Of a stretch of 64,000 nucleotides of DNA, positions 46,523 through 56,170 are shown in pieces. This stretch comes from Sabellastarte sp. h YS-2021. Its lineage: Eukaryota; Annelida; Polychaeta; Sabellida; Sabellidae. Under the pieces are notes generated by a model that saw nothing but the letters and a program-made list of their open reading frames with translations, was not told where the DNA came from and did no database searches. Each line of letters starts with the position of its first letter. Within the stretch, counting starts at the first letter, position 1. The stretch is from assembly GCA_964017235.1 (NCBI GenBank), contig OZ024928.1:5103164-5167163 (forward strand), read 5' to 3'. The position numbers and the translations under genes are program-made.

Positions 46523-47874
46523 TGACCAACAGGCTGGACCTTCAAGACCACTTACCTTCACATTGATGCCGGTGAAGCACTTTAACCCTCCATCAGTTGC
46601 CTCTGCTACAGGAGGAGAAAGACAAAACAGCATGTCAGGAATTTCAAGCTTCTTCGGAAATATTTAGTCTGTGAAGAGCTACCAACAGACTGACACACCT
46701 CAGCCATTTTTACTAGCTGACATGCTAGTATTTGCCCCCTTTCCTCCAAGAACATCAGTAGCTACCAGCCCAGCCTCCGCAGTCAGCCGAGGCTAAAAAG
46801 CAGCTGAGGGAGAACCACTGCTATGTCTCCGGTTGGTCAATAAATCTTCCAAAAACAATTAATAGCTGCTGTTCAAAAAATAAATCCAAAATAAGAAACA
46901 TTACACCGCCCCAAACAAAACTCTTTGGCCCCAACCACAAAAAAGAATGAATAAATGAGTGTGTGATTGTAGAAAAGTTTGAAGCTAAAAAAACGTCTAA
47001 CTTTTAAAAAAATCAACGTAAAATATTTTAAACTTATCTATCTTTGAAATTATCTAATGACTTTAGAATTTTAAAAAAAAAAAACTCTTACATCTTTGAA
47101 ATAAAGTTTGAAAAACTTTCACCAAAAAATTGGGGTGAAGACAATGAAATTTTGGAATTATGAAATTCTGCCCCAAAGATTAAAATTATAAAAAAAATAG
47201 ACTTTAAAGAAGCTCTAACATTTGGGGGAAGTATTTTGACCTTTGGTTTCTACCTTCTGGCCTTTGACCCTTTGAGAAACCTTTTAGTTTCTCCTAAGAC
47301 ATTTGGCAGATTTTGAACTTTAACATATCTTGCAGTTTTGCAAGACAATTCTTTAAAAAATTGTGTAGATATTTTTACATTTGAGAGGGAGGGGGGTGTC
47401 ATTTTGACATAACTTTGGTGGAGTATTTTAAACAGAGGAGTAGTGATTTAGTTTGAAATATTTTTCAGACTTGTTGGAAATTAATTGCATTTGCTTTGGA
47501 AATCTGTTGGAAGTTTGAGCAACACTAGCTTAAATAAAAATGCTTGGAATAATTGGGACGTCTTGAAAAGGACTGATAGTAGTCCTGAAAACGACAGACA
47601 GAAGTCCTGAAAACGACTGATACATGCCAGCTTCTGCCCAAGGGTTGTTGGTTTACACATCCTGTTCTCCTACCCAGTTAATGTGACCGAAGTAGTCTTT
47701 CAGTCACTTTCGTTGATTTTTGGCCTCCCTCGAAGGATTCCTGTACTTCTCATGTGACACATACACCACCTGTTCATTTTGTAGTGCCACTGCATCATTT
47801 GCTGGGTTTTATGCCCAGTCTGCTATTCCCTGGTATGCCTTCAGCATGCAACACTACACACGTAAACAAAATGT
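46523..47874. other. non-coding interior of Harbinger relic
   Basis: AT-rich. It holds a directly repeated AGTCCTGAAAACGAC at about 47580-47620. No gene is recognised. Confidence 0.4.
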
Positions 47875-48640
47875 CTCAGACAACCTTTTGCTCTATGGTA
47901 CCCAATAGTACTCTAAACTGGCTCACTAATATTCCAAAGGCATTTTCAACCATGCTCCTGCCTCTGGAGATCCTTTAGTTGACCATTCTTTTTTCGCTTG
48001 TCTTCTGCTGTAGGGTTTGACCATATATGGCATGAAGGCAAAGGCGTTATCAACCAACAAGAAGCATTGCTCTCCCCCAGGGGTTCAGGTGCCGTAAGTC
48101 CCAAGCTGCCATCCTCGATCTTTTCCCTTAAATCACCAATGTTGAAAATCTTTGCATCTGACCAAAAACCACTTGATACACAGTCTATCCACTATATTCT
48201 GTGTCAACCAGGGCCAGGAAAAAACAGGGGAAAAAGCCCTTGTAGTTGCAATAGTCAATGCCTGGTTTCTTAAGCTTCTTCATGGCCACAGCCTTTCCAT
48301 CTATTGCTCCTACAGCGTGGGGGACGTTCCTCTGGTTCTGAACTTCTCCACCCGTTTCCACTCCTTAGGGCTATCAGGGTAGAGCAAATATTTGTCATGG
48401 AATTTAGCAAGGATGGCTCAGCTGACCTGGGGCATGAATACAGATGGCAGACCAACCAGTGATATTGCAAGGAGGTGTAAGTCTCTCAAGTGGCTAGGCG
48501 TCTCAGGGTTATGGCCAGTTGGAGTCCAACTTCTAATGGCTTCCTGAAATTGTTGACTGACTTCTTGATGTCGTGGCAGGTGACATCCTGACAAAATTCT
48601 GGTATCCTTGAATGTCAGTGTGTATGAGGCCAGCCAGGAG
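47875..48640 (-). pseudogene. PIF/Harbinger DDE transposase relic
   Basis: No long frame is open, but reading across frames on the minus strand gives a collinear transposase: PLEVGLQLAITLRRLAT (about 48540), ILAKFHDKYLLYPDSPKEWKRV, then VPHAVGAIDGKAVAMKK (first catalytic Asp, codon near 48303) and DYCNYKGFF. Next come a VDTEY block, SSGFWSDAKIFNIGDL (second Asp), DNAFAFMPYMVKPYSRR (about 48020-48050) and VENAFGILVSQFRVLLGT (the Glu, near 47930). These are the hallmark blocks of the DDE_Tnp_4 family. At least four frame breaks make it inactive. Confidence 0.82.
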
Positions 48641-48650
48641 GTTGGTGTAG

Positions 48651-48975
48651 CATCCTTTTTCTTGTCTAAGAAGAACCCAGGGCATCACCAAGGGGCTTGG
48701 TGGCTTTCTTCTTCTCCTGGGAGCTGGCTGGGGGCTGTGTCTTTGTCTGTGGTGGTGGCTGTAGGGCAGATGGTGGTGCAGGGTTCAGATGTGTCCTTCT
48801 CTGTCTACCAATCAGGATGCAAATCAAAATATGTGCCCTAAGCCTATGTAAGAAGCTTCTGTGATGTGTATCTTGCATCTTTGCAGTGACAAATGATGTT
48901 TTTGTTAGCCAGTGGGGGTTTATATAGTGTTGGATCTATCCCAACTCCATGATTTGATCAGTCCTGTCGGGATGA
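48651..48975. other. no feature recognised
   Basis: A GC-richer stretch with short Gln/Pro-type frames on both strands. It is probably still Harbinger sequence; no domain is seen. Confidence 0.3.
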
Positions 48976-49129
48976 TCTAGTCTAGTCTAGTCTAGTGTGG
49001 ACTTTTATAGCGCTTAATCTCCATCACTGATGGACTCTAAGGCGCATCTAAACATAAAGCAAGGCAGTTAGCGTTAATCAAGGGACATAGCCAAGTCGTA
49101 CCAAGGAGACACAGATGTGACGGGAGAGG

Positions 49130-50527
49130 CTATGGTGGGTAGGCTTTTGCAAACAGGTAAGTTTTAAGCTTCTTTCTGAAGGAGGCAACTGATGTTGCAC
49201 TGCGAACATCTTGAGGGAGGTCATTCCAGATCTTAGGAGCATCAAAGGCAAAACTATGGCCAAAATATTTGGCTGACTTAAAGACTGATGAATGGAAAGG
49301 AGGAACTGTAAGGTATTGACGATCTGGGTGACTATGCCTAGTACTATAGGGACAACTACTAAAAGACAAGAACGGTTCGAAGTAAGAAGGAGAACCACTA
49401 TGCAAAAATTTATACACAAGTGTTGCGGTTTTGAAAATACAACGATACTTAACAGGCAACCAGTGGAGTTTCTGTAGAATGGGTGTAACATGAGCATACT
49501 TTCTATGATTTGTAACAATACGAGCAAGGGTGTCCTGAATACTTTGCAATTTGTGCTGATTGAAACCGGACAAACCTCTGAACAGGGAGTTACAATAGTC
49601 CAGACGACTACTAACCAAGGCATTTGCAGCAAGGACTGCCACTTCAGAAGTGAGATACTTTCTAATTCTACGGAGGTCACGCATCTGAAGGAAGCACGCT
49701 TTGCAAGTCCTCTTGATATGCTCAGAGAATGAAAAATCTGCATCAAACCACATACCTAGATTTCTGACAGAATCAACTGGATGAAGAAGGCTACCAAGAA
49801 TGCTAACAGGAAAGTGAGAGGAAATCTTCTGACGTTGAGCCTTGGAACCAATGACAATAAACTCAGTTTTTTCAGGGTTGAGCTTCAATTTACTGAGAGA
49901 CATCCACTCTTGAACATCACGAAGGCAGGTATTTAGCTTGGCGAGAGCCGAAGAAGCATTCTTGTGGGAGAGATGCATGTATAACTGAGTGTCATCCGCA
50001 TAAAAATGGAATTTAATATGCGGATGGAGGCGAATAATTTTACTAAGTGGTGTTGTATAGAGTGAAAACAGTAACGGACCCAGAACAGAACCTTGTGGGA
50101 CTCCATAGATGAGATTGCTTAATTCAGATAGTGTGGAGCCTATCTTAATGGCCTGGCAACGATTTCTTAAGTAGGAAGCAAACCACCTTAGAGCTGTTCC
50201 ACCAAGACCAAACCAGGATTTAAGGTAACCAAGGAGAATATTATGGTCTATAGTGTCAAATGCGGCTGATAAGTCAAGAAGTACTAGAGCTGTGGGTTCA
50301 CCGCGTGCCAGAGAGAGATGAACCTCGTTTTTTATAGACAATAAAGCAGTTTCCGTGGAATGTCCTGGCTTATATGCTGACTGATGAGGATTGTCCAGTT
50401 TGTTGTTATTAATGTGTGACGTTAGCTGCCTGGCAACGACTCGCTCAACCAACTTTGACAGGAAACAAAGACCAGACACTGGGCGATAATTCCGCCTTTT
50501 TGAAAGAATTTGGGAAGGATCCTTCAA
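49130..50527 (-). pseudogene. LINE reverse transcriptase, 465 codons open
   Basis: It holds YRPVSGLCFLSKLVERVV, the motif-A block LVLLDLSAAFDTIDH (about 81-95), YGVPQGSVLGPLLF (about 141-154) and the catalytic FHFYADDTQLY (YADD at 176-179). It then has LKLNPEKTEFIVIGS, the thumb with SSRLDYCNSLF, and the CR1-type C-terminus FAFDAPKIWNDLP ... FRKKLKTYLFAKAYPP. Its N-terminal continuation is at 50445-50770 in another frame. The catalytic Asp pair is intact, but the element lacks its endonuclease, so it is a dead copy. Confidence 0.88.
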
Positions 50528-50775
50528 TGAGAGAATAATTTACCAACTTGGTAATGGAAGAGAGGAGGATATCAAGACAATCCTTAAGGAGGAATGTTGG
50601 TATAGGGTCTAGTGAGCAACATTTAGTGGGGGATTCACTAATACACTTATAGACCTCGTCTTCAGTGACAGGCATAAAGGCATTGAAAGCAGGAGGCACC
50701 GAATCCGGTGCATCATTGAAAGAGCCAGAAGTAGCAAAGGTGTCCCTGATGAGTCTGTAAAATACTGCAGTCTTA
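50445..50775 (-). pseudogene. N-terminal RT segment of the same LINE
   Basis: It encodes FNAFMPVTEDEV, then KCCSLDPIPTFLLKDCLDIL and SLIEGSFPNSFKKAELSP, the fingers-domain blocks preceding YRPVS in CR1-like RTs. It overlaps the main frame and is joined to it by a frame break near 50500. Confidence 0.8.
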
Positions 50776-51588
50776 TCTGTTTGTCAGTACAGCTTGTTGG
50801 GGCTTGATAAAGCTGGTCTATTAGGGGGTTTAGGGCTTGTCACAGTTTTTTTTTTCGTTTAAGAAAATGATCCCAAACCCAAGTCAGATCAGGATCTTGA
50901 TCCAGACAAGTTGGTATGTACTACATTCTGTTGGAAAAATGTAACCACCACAGCATTTCGTTCACGATTCCCCAACTTTTTCAACTGACCCTAGAGTCAT
51001 ACAGTCAGTTACATGGTCGGTTCCAGCGGAACACCCCAATAACTTCCCGTCAGTGCCCTTTGTTTCCTGTGTCCTCCCATCTTATCCACCCTCAGTCCAT
51101 TTCTACACTTTGTCCCTTCCTCCAAGCTAAGTGGCATTATTTTTTCTGTTGCCTTTCTGGTTACTTCCCATTGGATTACATTTCTCTACCTCCCTCTATG
51201 TTTTTTCCTGTCTTACCCCGTCTTCTTCTGCTGTGTGTCGTCAAAGGTTAACAAGGAAGATGCAATTTTATTGTTTGCTGTGTAGTCGTGTCCTGCATTT
51301 ATTTGGATTTTAAATGGAAGACAGCAGTATTTTAAAATCAAATATTGATGGTGACAGATGTGCATGCACGTGGAGAGTTTTTTTATTTTGTTAGTGGATA
51401 CTGGTGGATATACTTGTGGATATACCAGTGTTGGACAATAATTTTATGCAAGGTGAGCCACAGGCCAGGGAAATTAAAGTTTCGCTTGATCCAGAGGTCA
51501 CTGAGGAGCAGCCTGGGGCCATCCAGGAAATGCCACCACCCAGGCTTCCTCCCAGCCTACCAAAAGATGATGAAAGGATTGACCAAAG
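50776..51588. other. no gene recognised
   Basis: Pyrimidine-rich in places. A frame at 51404-51721 with a Pro-rich stretch (EMPPPRLPPSLP) overlaps the next feature in another frame and may be its N-terminal neighbour. Confidence 0.3.
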
Positions 51589-51768
51589 ATGGCCAACATT
51601 GAGTTCCCTGATGAAGTGCTGGATGCATTCTTTGAGTTCATGGAGGAGAACCCTGGCCTTTGGTCTGATGACAAGAACCCAGTCCTTTGGTCTAATGATA
51701 AGAGACTGGTTCTTCACCTGAAGAAAAGTTTTCCAGACAGTGACCCTGATAAATTCAGCTGTAAGTGA
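51589..51768 (+). CDS. possible exon or small gene with acidic, Trp-containing helix
   Basis: A 59-residue frame starts at ATG (51589): MANIEFPDEVLDAFFEFMEE, then NPGLWSDDKNPVLWSNDKR and ending in FSCK. A strong donor-like CT|GTAAGT at 51761 lies just before the stop, so this could be an exon ending at 51760. The FFEFMEENPGLW segment resembles the start of a MADF-type module, as in the Harbinger accessory genes nearby, but it is too short to assign. Homology search of the spliced candidates would decide. Confidence 0.3.
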   Translation: MANIEFPDEVLDAFFEFMEENPGLWSDDKNPVLWSNDKRLVLHLKKSFPDSDPDKFSCK

Positions 51769-53044
51769 AAACTTATTTTTTTTAATTCCATTATTTAATT
51801 GAAATTGTACCGAAAATGAGTGTATGTTTAACTTTCATCAGATTAGTAAAGTGCCCCAGAAAAAAATTACTGTAATAAAGTTGAGTATGAATGAATATGG
51901 AATTGGTATATGTTGATTGTGATTGTCTTATTTTAACACAACATGACAGGCTATTGAGAAAGAATATCCTTAGTTATGTTGTACCTGTATGTAGCCAGAT
52001 AATTATTGATTATTATTGATAATACTTGTTTGTTGCTACAATTTGTGGACAAATATATTATTTTTGTATTTGCTTTTAATTTCTGGATGTTTGTTGAGAA
52101 TCTAATTCCATTGGTAATTATTGAGAATAAGATATACATCAATTACAGTACCACTTTGTTCCTTTGTACAACTTGCTTATAAAGGCTGCTGGGTTAAACG
52201 TAATTAATTTTGTTTTTAGTGGAGAGATTACAGCAATTCTAAAATCCTGCATAGACGAAGTGTCCAAGAGCTAGAAGACCCCTAGCAGTGGTTCTGCAGC
52301 CCCTTTGAATCCAACAGAGGACCTAGGATATCATTCAAAGAATGGGTTTGTCAGGGAACACATTCGGACCAAGGGGGAAAAGATAATATCATTAGCGATT
52401 ACTTTAAAAAGGAATTGAAATTGCTGTCTTAGGTAATCTATTATTAGTCCCAGAAGGCCTGATGAAGCCTCAGACGAGTCTTAGACCCAGTTGATATATA
52501 TGACAGGATCGGGGTTGAAACCGCTCACAAACATGCCTTAATCACCACATAGTGGGGAAACAATCATGACTTGCCTGAGGAGGTCTGAGGCTTCCCACGG
52601 CTTCCTGAGGACGACCTGGGCTTGACCCGACACCTGGATCAAGATTCCATTTTCCCACCCATTTTTCAGATTTTTGTCATAGACTCTCAAGGATTAAGGG
52701 TCCAAGACGAATCAGGGATTAATCCTTTGGTGGAACAGGGGCAGAAGTCCACAGTGACTGGGACTGCAGCCAGTAGCACTAGTACACCTTCCCCAGATAC
52801 AGACAGAGGTTTACCTTCTAGTGTGTGAAACTGTCATTGCTTGTACAGTGTTAAATCTTCAGTATATATTTAAATGTAAAGCAGAATGTATTTTATTGAG
52901 TGTAGTGTTAAATATTGAGTATTACCGTGTAAATGAGTGTAAAATATTCAGTAAAACATTGTAATTTTAGAATACTGTTATAAATATTCACCTCTACTTT
53001 AGATTGTTCACATGGGCTAATGGCTTCCTCTTATTGTTACAAAG
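51769..53044. other. no gene recognised
   Basis: A frame at 52622-52828 (68 residues, Ser/Thr-rich end) has no recognised domain. It could be decayed sequence of the recombinase-bearing element that follows. Confidence 0.3.
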
Positions 53045-53279
53045 GTGAGGCAGAATCGAAAGCTTATTTTGTTAAAACTTGGTCTCTCTTCTTCTGGTAT
53101 AACCTTTTACACCTTCTGGCGCTCAGGTGCCACACTAGCTTTCAACTCTAATGTGGCTTTTCAAGACATTCAGTCCCATGGCACCTGGACGTCGGAATGT
53201 GTTTTTGAGGCATATAACTCAAGATTCTAATGCCTCTAATGAAGTAGCCCTCACTTTTAAGCGACTTCCTACCTCCTAA
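53045..53279 (+). pseudogene. tyrosine recombinase C-terminal relic (third DIRS-type)
   Basis: It encodes LGLSSSGITFYTFWRSGATL, then QDIQSHGTWTSECV, the box II region of a DIRS-type tyrosine recombinase. The HxxR motif is altered to YTFW followed by R. After a frame break the other frame gives RHITQDSN ... VALTFKRLPTS and a stop at 53277, so the position of the catalytic Tyr is now His. Both changes predict an inactive protein. The upstream parts of the element are not recognisable. Confidence 0.75.
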
Positions 53280-53644
53280 ACTACCCCTACTTTGGGTGTT
53301 GGGTGTTTCTGTCAGCTAAAATGCAGACTATTGCTTTCAGTAGTAAAATGCTTTAAAACTCCAAAAGTTAAGGCTACCTTAACTAAGTAACCTCAAAGTT
53401 GTAGCCTAACGTCTTCATAACGTCTACATATTGTTTACTTGATTTGTTGTGTATGAAACAGTAACTGTAGCATAATTTAGTAATTGAAACCTTATGATCA
53501 TGTATAAATATTTAACAAACCAAAGGTTTACCCCTATTTTTAGTATTTTACGCAATAACCACTAACCATGATGTAACTACTAAGATGGGTGTTTCTCTAA
53601 ATAGTTAAGTTACTTACTAATGGTTACTTATGGTCAATTTCCAG
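53280..53644. other. no feature recognised
   Basis: An AT-rich gap between the recombinase relic and the next LINE. Confidence 0.4.
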
Positions 53645-53734
53645 TCAGGCCTTATTGGTCCTCTTCACTAGACTCTGTCATTGGCTCTGTGGGTGGTGCT
53701 TCCGGTCGGCATGTTAATGTATACTTTGTAGTCG

Positions 53735-55316
53735 TCATAGAGCACTTCTTAATTTATCCAGGCGGTTTTTGAAGGTGTTCAGTGTTTTGTCTGATACGAT
53801 GCTGTGTGGTAGAGAAATCAATGTTTTAGCTGATCTAACAGAGAAAGTGGTTTTCTTAATGGCGGATTTGAATCTGGTGGGGAAGATCTTGAGATTGTGG
53901 TTCCTAGTGCTTGAGCGCTCTGCTGATTTGGGCCAGTCCTTTACAAAGTCTACTGCACTGTGATTGTAAAAATTCCGGTTGTAATTTTGAACATTTCGAT
54001 CATATCTCCTCTAATACGTCTGTAGTTTAGTGTAGGGAGTTTAAGGGCTCTCAGTCATTCTGGATATGTAAGGTTTTTCATAGATGGTATCTGTTTCGTA
54101 GCTCTCCTTTGTACTGACTCAATTTGTTCCATGTGCTTCATTTTGTAAGGATAGTAAACTGAGCTGGCGTAGTCTAGGTGAGTCCTTACTAGAGTTTTAT
54201 ACAGTGGAAGAAAAGTAGAAGCATTTGTGAAATGGAAAGTTCTTCTCAGCATTGCAAACATTGAGTTGGCCTTGTTAACTTTATTGTTGATATGTGTATC
54301 AAATGACAGTTCTGAGTTGAGGTGTACCCCTATGTCCTTTTCTTCCCTACATTGCTGTAGTTATATAACCATTAGATTATGGTTATACTGTGCTGGAGTG
54401 TTCTTTTTTGCTGTATGCATATGCTTGCATTTACTTGGATGGAATAGGAGAAGCCATTTTTTATTCCAGTCCATCATGTTATCCAGATCTTCTTGTAGAG
54501 TTGATTTGTCTTCTTCAAGGACAATGATCTTAAATACTTTAGTGTCATCAGCAAACAAATAGATGTCTGAGGATACACTGTCCAGCAGGTCGTTGAAGTA
54601 AATTACAAAAAGTATGGGTCCCAGTACTGAGCCTTCTGGTATTCCAGATGTGACAGGCATCCATTCTAACCTTGAATTGTTGATCTTTACATGTTGTGAT
54701 CTGTCTGATAAGAAACTGTTTATCCATGAAGGGTTTGTCTACACTGTATGACTGGAGTTTTGAGAGAAGCCTTTTGTATGGAACAGTGTCAAAAGCCTTT
54801 TGAAAGTCCATGTAGATACAGTCTACTGACATACCATCATCTAATGCTTCTGTCCATTTGTCCAGAACCGAAAGTAGTTGAAGAGCAGTCGAACGCCCAG
54901 ACATGAAACCATATTGCTTGTTAGTAAACATGTTGTTTCTTGACATATGATCCACTAGGTGATCCCTAACTAGAGTTTCCATGGTTTTACACACTACTGA
55001 AGTTAAGCTTACAGGTGTGTAGTTTCCAGCCAAGTTTTGTCTTCCTTCTTGAAGATGGCACTAACTTGGGCTTTCTTCCAGTCCTCTGGAACCTTGTTTT
55101 GATCAGTGATTGATTAAATATCATAGAGAGTGGTCTCACGAGTATGTCTGACAATTCCTTTAGGAACATAGGATGTAACTCATCTAAGCCTGGAGATTTG
55201 TCTGGTTTGAGTTTCTTTAGTAGTTTATGGACAGATTCCTCCGATATATGTAGGTTTTTCATTTGTTGAGTACATTCTCTAATATCAATAGTGGGGATTT
55301 CACCTTCAGGTTCCAC
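53735..55316 (-). pseudogene. LINE reverse transcriptase, several frames
   Basis: The blocks seen are KLKPDKSPGLDELHPMFLKE, MAGNYTPVSLTSVVCKTMET, the motif-A region CIYMDFQKAFDTVPYKRLL, SGIPEGSVLGPILFVIYFND, YLFADDTKVF with the catalytic Asp pair, and LVRTHLDYASSVYYPY. Each lies in a different or interrupted frame, so no full protein can be made. The FADD catalytic motif is still readable. Confidence 0.85.
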
Positions 55317-55395
55317 TGTGAAGACACTTGAGAAAACATTTCCGGGGATGTTTGCTTTTTCTCTATCATCATTGGTTTTACTTGATTTCGGATCC

Positions 55396-55578
55396 TTAGG
55401 ATCCGTACATAATTCTCCTATTCCTGCTCAGGATTTGCTTTATGAGTTTATTTATGTTTTCTTTTGCTTTTCGAGAGAGACTATGTTCATATTCTATTTT
55501 GGCCTTTTTTACTATTTTTTGTACTTTATTCCTAACTTTGTTGTATTCCTTTCTTACCATCTGATCCTCCGTTGACAT
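55396..55578 (-). pseudogene. LINE linker between endonuclease and RT
   Basis: A Lys/Arg-rich helical segment (VRKEYNKVRNKVQKIVKKAK, YEHSLSRKAKENINK) is typical of the region between endonuclease and RT in such LINEs. Confidence 0.65.
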
Positions 55579-55675
55579 GACTTTCCTAACTAAGCTTTTC
55601 TTCTTCAGTATACTAGGTATTTCTTTGTCCTGTGGGAATTCTCGTTTTGAGTTTTGTCCAGTTTTTATCTTTTTA

Positions 55676-56149
55676 CTAATGTTTTTCTATTTGAGACTTA
55701 AGAATATTCAACATTCTTGTCCAGCTTTCGTCGATACTCTTAGCACTAACAAGCAATGGCCAGTTTAATTTTAGGAGGTTTTCACCTTTATCAAAGCACT
55801 TTTTCACTTTAGTTTGCACTGCAACTTTCACATAGCACTTAATGTCAAAGGTAAGTATGCAGTGATCACTCTTGCCTAGTGGGCTTGAGTATTCAATGTT
55901 AGTAACATTTTGATCATTGTCTGTTATGATAAGGTCAAGTATGTTTGGCCTGTTGCATATTCTCCATTGGGTAGGTTTATCCATAAGTTGGCATAGATAG
56001 TCATCCTGCAGTGAGTTTAGAAAGATTGATTCTGTGTCATTACTTGAAGACCAAGTTTCCCAGTTAATATTTGGACAGTTAAAATCTTCCATAATAACAA
56101 CTTTCTTGAAGCCTCTGCTGCATGCTGAATGTAGTAGGTCGTTCAGCAA
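55676..56149 (-). pseudogene. LINE apurinic-type endonuclease C-terminal fragment
   Basis: The frame carries VVIMEDFNCPNINWETW (usual form GDFN, here EDFN), NILDLIITDNDQNVTNIEY and PLGKSDHCILTFDI. These are the DFN and SDH blocks of the APE-like endonuclease that nicks the target. The N-terminal part, with the first catalytic Glu, is missing through truncation. Confidence 0.85.
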
Positions 56150-56170
56150 TTGATTGTTTATACTGCTTCC

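Larger units (their letters stand above)
45405..48650. mobile_element. PIF/Harbinger transposon relic
   Basis: A plus-strand MADF/Myb-like accessory gene (45405-46522) and a minus-strand DDE transposase (about 48640-47875) converge on a 1.35-kb gap without genes. This two-gene content is characteristic of PIF/Harbinger. The terminal inverted repeats and the 3-base target site were not identified, so the ends given are those of the coding parts. Confidence 0.8.
48976..50775 (-). mobile_element. CR1-like LINE, 5'-truncated, best preserved
   Basis: It is open from about 50775 (RLIRDTFATSGSF) through the RT to AKAYPP at 49130. A short 3' region follows, with a hairpin (TCCATC/GATGGA) and a tail of four TCTAG units (plus-strand view, 48976-48995). 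Microsatellite-type tails and 5' truncation are usual for CR1-clade LINEs. Only one frame break is apparent, near 50500. Confidence 0.88.
53645..56170 (-). mobile_element. APE-type LINE (Jockey/CR1-like), decayed, 2.5 kb
   Basis: Minus-strand blocks in order are: the endonuclease C-terminal half (56149-55676), a linker (55578-55396), RT fingers (55316-54987), RT palm (55033-54548 and 54660-54361), thumb (54261-54055) and a C-terminus ending SDKTLNTFKNRLDKLRSAL near 53735. It is truncated inside the endonuclease at about 56170. Many frame breaks are present. Confidence 0.85.
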
